This document shows positions 6,015 through 8,470 of a stretch of 8,470 bases of DNA, one piece after another. The position numbers and the translations under genes are program-made. Position 1 is the stretch's first letter; every line of letters begins with the position of its first letter. The notes beneath the pieces were generated by a model. The model was not told where the DNA came from, made no database searches, and worked only from the letters and a program-made list of their open reading frames with translations. The stretch is from Patescibacteria group bacterium (GTDB lineage: Bacteria > Patescibacteriota > Microgenomatia > Levybacterales > UBA12049): the NCBI GenBank assembly GCA_018900295.1, contig JAHIGH010000124.1, positions 1-8,470 on the forward strand, given 5' to 3'.

Positions 6015-7796
6015 ATGACCAACATTGAAATTGCCCGTCTTTTACGAAATATAGCAGCCGCTTATATCATTAAGAACGAGAAAAAATTCCGCTTCCAGAT
6101 TACTGCATATCAAAAAGCCGCTGATATGATCGACCATAGTGTCAGTGAATTGCAGGACTTATTTAAAGAAAATAAATTAGATACCCTGCCCGGAATCGGT
6201 GCATCTATCAAATCACATCTTGAAGAATTATTTACACACGGAAAAGTCAGGCATTTTGAAGAGGTTTTACAGGATATCCCGGAAGCTATTTTTCCCCTTC
6301 TGGACGTACATGGCTTTGGCCCTAAAAAAGCTTATAAGCTGGTATCGGAATATAAATTGTCCAATCCGGAAACCGTCATCGCCGATCTTGAGAAAATTGC
6401 ACAGAAAGGGAAAATTGCAGGTCTTGAAGGATTTGGAGAGAAATCCGAACAAGACATTATTACGTCAATACAAGAATATTGGCTAGGTAAAACAAAGGCC
6501 AGCCGAATGGTTCTGCCATACGCCAATGAGCTTGCAAAAAGAATGGTCGAATATTTAATGAAATCCAAATTTGTTTTAAGCGCCTGCGCATTAGGAAGTC
6601 TTCGAAGAAAAGTAGCAACAATCGGGGATATCGATATTGCTGCCGTATCCAATCAGCCACAGGCTGTTTTGGATCATTTTGTTAACTTTCCTGGAAAAGA
6701 AAGACTTATTGAGCATGGAAGCATGACTGCTTCAATTCTGGTATCATCGGGCAGACAGATAGACCTAATGGTTGCGTCCCCCGAGGGCTTTGGATCTCTT
6801 CTGCAGCACTTTACAGGCAGTAAAGCCCATAACATACATCTACGGGAATATGCTCTTTCCAAAGGCCTTTCATTATCGGAGTATGGCATAAAAGAAAAAA
6901 ATGAGATTGGAGAAGTAAGAATGGAAAAATATGATACCGAAGAAAAATTTTACCAAGCTCTTGGGCTGTCCTGGATACCTCCGGAAATTCGTGAAAACAC
7001 CGGAGAAATTGAACTGGCAGTAAAACACGATTTACCAAAATTAATTGAACTATCAGAAATTAAAGGAGACTTACATTTACACTCTTCATATCCTATTCAA
7101 CCAAGCCATGATCTGGGAAAAAGTTCTATGCAAGAGATAATTGAGAAAGCAATAAGCCTAAAATATGAGTACATGGGATTTTCCGAACATAACCCGAGTC
7201 AATCCAAGCACAAATTACAACAAAATATAGATATATTAGGAAAAAGGAGTAAATTTATTGATCTATTAAAATCCCAGTATAAAAATTGTATTCAAATATT
7301 TTCTCTGCTTGAAATTGATATATTACCCAATGGTAATTTAGCTATTGACAATCAATGCCTCGAACTTCTTGATTGTGCAATTGTTTCAGTGCATTCTGCT
7401 TTTGATTTGGATAAAAAAACTATGACAAAAAGAGTGCTTAAGGGATTATCACATCCGAAGGCAAAGATACTTGGGCATCCAACCGGAAGACTTTTTAATC
7501 AAAGGCCGGGATACGAATTAGACTGGGATCAGATTTTTGATTTTTGTAAGACGAACAAAAAAGCGCTTGAAATAAATTCGTGGTTTTTACGTTTGGACCT
7601 TCCGGATATTTTAGTTCGTGAAGCGGTAAAAAAAGGTGTAACATTAGTAATAAACACCGATAGCCATGCAGTATCACAAATGGATTTTATGGAATATGGT
7701 ATTTCTGTAGCTCGCAGAGGTTGGGCAAAAAATAATGACATTTTAAATACAAAGACGTATAATGAAATTAAAGAATGGTTCAGAGGGGGTGAATGA
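6015..7796 (+). CDS. polX: DNA polymerase/3'-5' exonuclease PolX with PHP domain
   Basis: At 593 residues this has the full bacterial PolX layout. The N-terminal 8-kDa-like region has helix-hairpin-helix turns (LPGIG 58-62, VHGFG 98-102, LEGFG 137-141) that bind DNA at gaps. The family X palm carries GSLRRKVATIGDID at 194-207, with catalytic D205 and D207 and the third aspartate D250 (QIDLMV), plus HFTGS at 265-269. The C-terminal PHP phosphoesterase domain (about 347-575) keeps its metal ligands: HLH (H354, H356), SEH (H392), E433, H460, GHP (H488), E519 and TDSH (D549, H551). It should fill short gaps and trim 3' ends in base excision repair, with Mn-dependent nuclease and polymerase activities. 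No inactivating change is seen. Transcription appears to start at the ATG itself. Its TGA overlaps the lemA start, so lemA is co-transcribed. Confidence 0.96.
   Translation: MTNIEIARLLRNIAAAYIIKNEKKFRFQITAYQKAADMIDHSVSELQDLFKENKLDTLPGIGASIKSHLEELFTHGKVRHFEEVLQDIPEAIFPLLDVHGFGPKKAYKLVSEYKLSNPETVIADLEKIAQKGKIAGLEGFGEKSEQDIITSIQEYWLGKTKASRMVLPYANELAKRMVEYLMKSKFVLSACALGSLRRKVATIGDIDIAAVSNQPQAVLDHFVNFPGKERLIEHGSMTASILVSSGRQIDLMVASPEGFGSLLQHFTGSKAHNIHLREYALSKGLSLSEYGIKEKNEIGEVRMEKYDTEEKFYQALGLSWIPPEIRENTGEIELAVKHDLPKLIELSEIKGDLHLHSSYPIQPSHDLGKSSMQEIIEKAISLKYEYMGFSEHNPSQSKHKLQQNIDILGKRSKFIDLLKSQYKNCIQIFSLLEIDILPNGNLAIDNQCLELLDCAIVSVHSAFDLDKKTMTKRVLKGLSHPKAKILGHPTGRLFNQRPGYELDWDQIFDFCKTNKKALEINSWFLRLDLPDILVREAVKKGVTLVINTDSHAVSQMDFMEYGISVARRGWAKNNDILNTKTYNEIKEWFRGGE
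7784..7792 (+). promoter_or_regulatory. Strong Shine-Dalgarno for lemA inside the polX 3' end
   Basis: AGGGGGTGA closely matches the anti-Shine-Dalgarno complement. The G-run ends three bases before the ATG at 7793 and nine before the in-frame ATG at 7799. Spacing therefore favours 7799 (protein starting MDITTIF), while the ATGA overlap with the polX stop favours 7793. The two differ by only two residues. Confidence 0.6.
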
Positions 7797-8350
7797 GTAT
7801 GGATATAACTACTATTTTCATCATTATTATAGTTGGTATATTATTTTATCTTTGGATGGCTTATAACAGCCTTATTACTGCAAAATTACGAATCGGTGAA
7901 GCTCTCTCACAAATAGATGTTCAACTCAAAAGAAGAACAGATCTTATACCTAATTTAATCGAAACGGTAAAAGGATACGCCAAACATGAAAAGGAACTTC
8001 TGGAAAAAATAACCAATGCAAGAGCAAATCTGATGAGTGCCGGAAGTACTATTGAGAAAGCCGAAGCAAATAATCAGCTTTCACAAACCCTGAAATCTCT
8101 TTTCGCGGTGGCTGAAAACTATCCGAATTTAAAAGCCAATGAAAATTTCCTGCATTTACAGGAGGAGCTCACGGATACGGAAAACAAAATAGCGTATTCA
8201 AGGCAATTCTGTAATAGCAACGTGCTGGATTACAATACCAAGATTCAAGTATTCCCGAATGTTCTTATTGCAAATATTTTTAACTTTAAACCGACAGAAT
8301 ATTTCGAAGCAAGCGAAGAAGAAAAAAAGCCGGTAAAAGTAAGCTTCTAA
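7793..8350 (+). CDS. lemA: LemA family membrane protein
   Basis: At 185 residues this is typical for LemA. A short outside N-terminus and one membrane helix (about 6-24) are followed by a long helical cytoplasmic or periplasmic body. Family signatures are clear: YNSLITAKLRIGEALSQID (24-42), VQLKRRTDLIPNLIETVKGY (43-62), HEKELLEKITNAR (65-77), AVAENYPNLKANENF (105-119), and QEELTDTENKIAYSRQFCN (123-141) with the closing VLDYN. LemA's biochemical role is not settled; it is often encoded beside the HtpX protease, as here, and linked to membrane stress. The ATG at 7793 overlaps the polX TGA by four bases; an ATG at 7799 is the alternative start and has better ribosome binding site spacing. The acidic/lysine-rich tail (EASEEEKKPVKV) is ordinary for the family. 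Confidence 0.95.
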   Translation: MSMDITTIFIIIIVGILFYLWMAYNSLITAKLRIGEALSQIDVQLKRRTDLIPNLIETVKGYAKHEKELLEKITNARANLMSAGSTIEKAEANNQLSQTLKSLFAVAENYPNLKANENFLHLQEELTDTENKIAYSRQFCNSNVLDYNTKIQVFPNVLIANIFNFKPTEYFEASEEEKKPVKVSF

Positions 8351-8364
8351 GTAAATTTATTGTA

Positions 8365-8470
8365 ATGAATATTTATTCGGAAATATCAAAAAACATCTGG
8401 AAAAGCTGGATTATAATGGTATTGTTCGTTATTTTTGTGTCGACGATTGCGTATGTCATAAGTAGGGCTA
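8365..8470 (+). CDS. htpX: HtpX-like M48 zinc metalloprotease, N-terminus only
   Basis: The ATG at 8365 opens a frame that runs off the window end after 35 codons. It begins MNIYSEISKNIWKSW and continues into a hydrophobic helix (about 17-33), the standard beginning of HtpX: a short basic lead, then the first membrane helix. The HEXXH zinc site lies beyond the window and cannot be seen. HtpX degrades damaged membrane proteins. It follows lemA by 14 bases in the same direction, the classic lemA-htpX pairing, which strengthens the call. No Shine-Dalgarno is visible in the gap, so translation may depend on coupling with lemA. Confidence 0.8.
   Translation, partial: MNIYSEISKNIWKSWIIMVLFVIFVSTIAYVISRA

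Noticed and set aside
1..8470. Possible recoding of TGA to glycine, as in some Candidate Phyla Radiation lineages.
   Set aside because: TGA ends the fusion gene, the WaaE-like gene and polX exactly where the families normally end, and in the first case is followed by TAA.

Overview
The window is AT-rich and densely coded, with short intergenic gaps, start/stop overlaps and the standard bacterial code: TGA ends three of the genes. It has a two-enzyme glycosyltransferase locus, a second polytopic glycosyltransferase, a membrane-anchored LysM protein, tRNA-Asp without an encoded CCA, and a PolX-LemA-HtpX gene run. This mix suggests a small-genome bacterium, possibly of the Candidate Phyla Radiation (Patescibacteria). 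No rRNA or other phylogenetic marker is present, so that placement is inference.

Layout. Positions 1-2683 (+) hold the 3' part of a GT2/GT-C fusion glycosyltransferase and a WaaE-like GT2 enzyme, probably co-transcribed for building a cell-surface glycan. A GC-rich inverted repeat lies between them, carrying the stop codon of the first gene and just preceding the ribosome binding site of the second. Positions 2684-3152 contain no intact gene. They hold a 29-codon reading frame overlapping the GT2 stop, a patch of relatively GC-rich REP-like hairpins, and a 71-codon protein-like frame without a start codon. This looks like a decayed gene broken at repeats.

Positions 3153-5942 are on the minus strand. 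In transcription order they hold tRNA-Asp(GTC), a LysM protein with its own promoter and a hairpin/T-tract terminator, and a 497-residue GT-C membrane glycosyltransferase with an extended -10 promoter eight bases from its ATG. From 6015 to the window end (+) there is a full-length PolX DNA polymerase/PHP phosphoesterase, LemA (start overlapping the PolX stop) and the start of HtpX. The PolX promoter faces and overlaps the tRNA promoter.

The glycosyltransferases and the LysM protein point to envelope and surface-polysaccharide work. PolX is for base-excision-type DNA repair, and LemA/HtpX for membrane protein quality control. I see no CRISPR array, toxin-antitoxin pair, defence cassette or intact transposon, and nothing that convincingly amounts to a new system. 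The most interesting signals are the apparently leaderless promoters, the overlapping divergent promoters, the repeat at the GT gene junction and the broken gene at 2680-3137.
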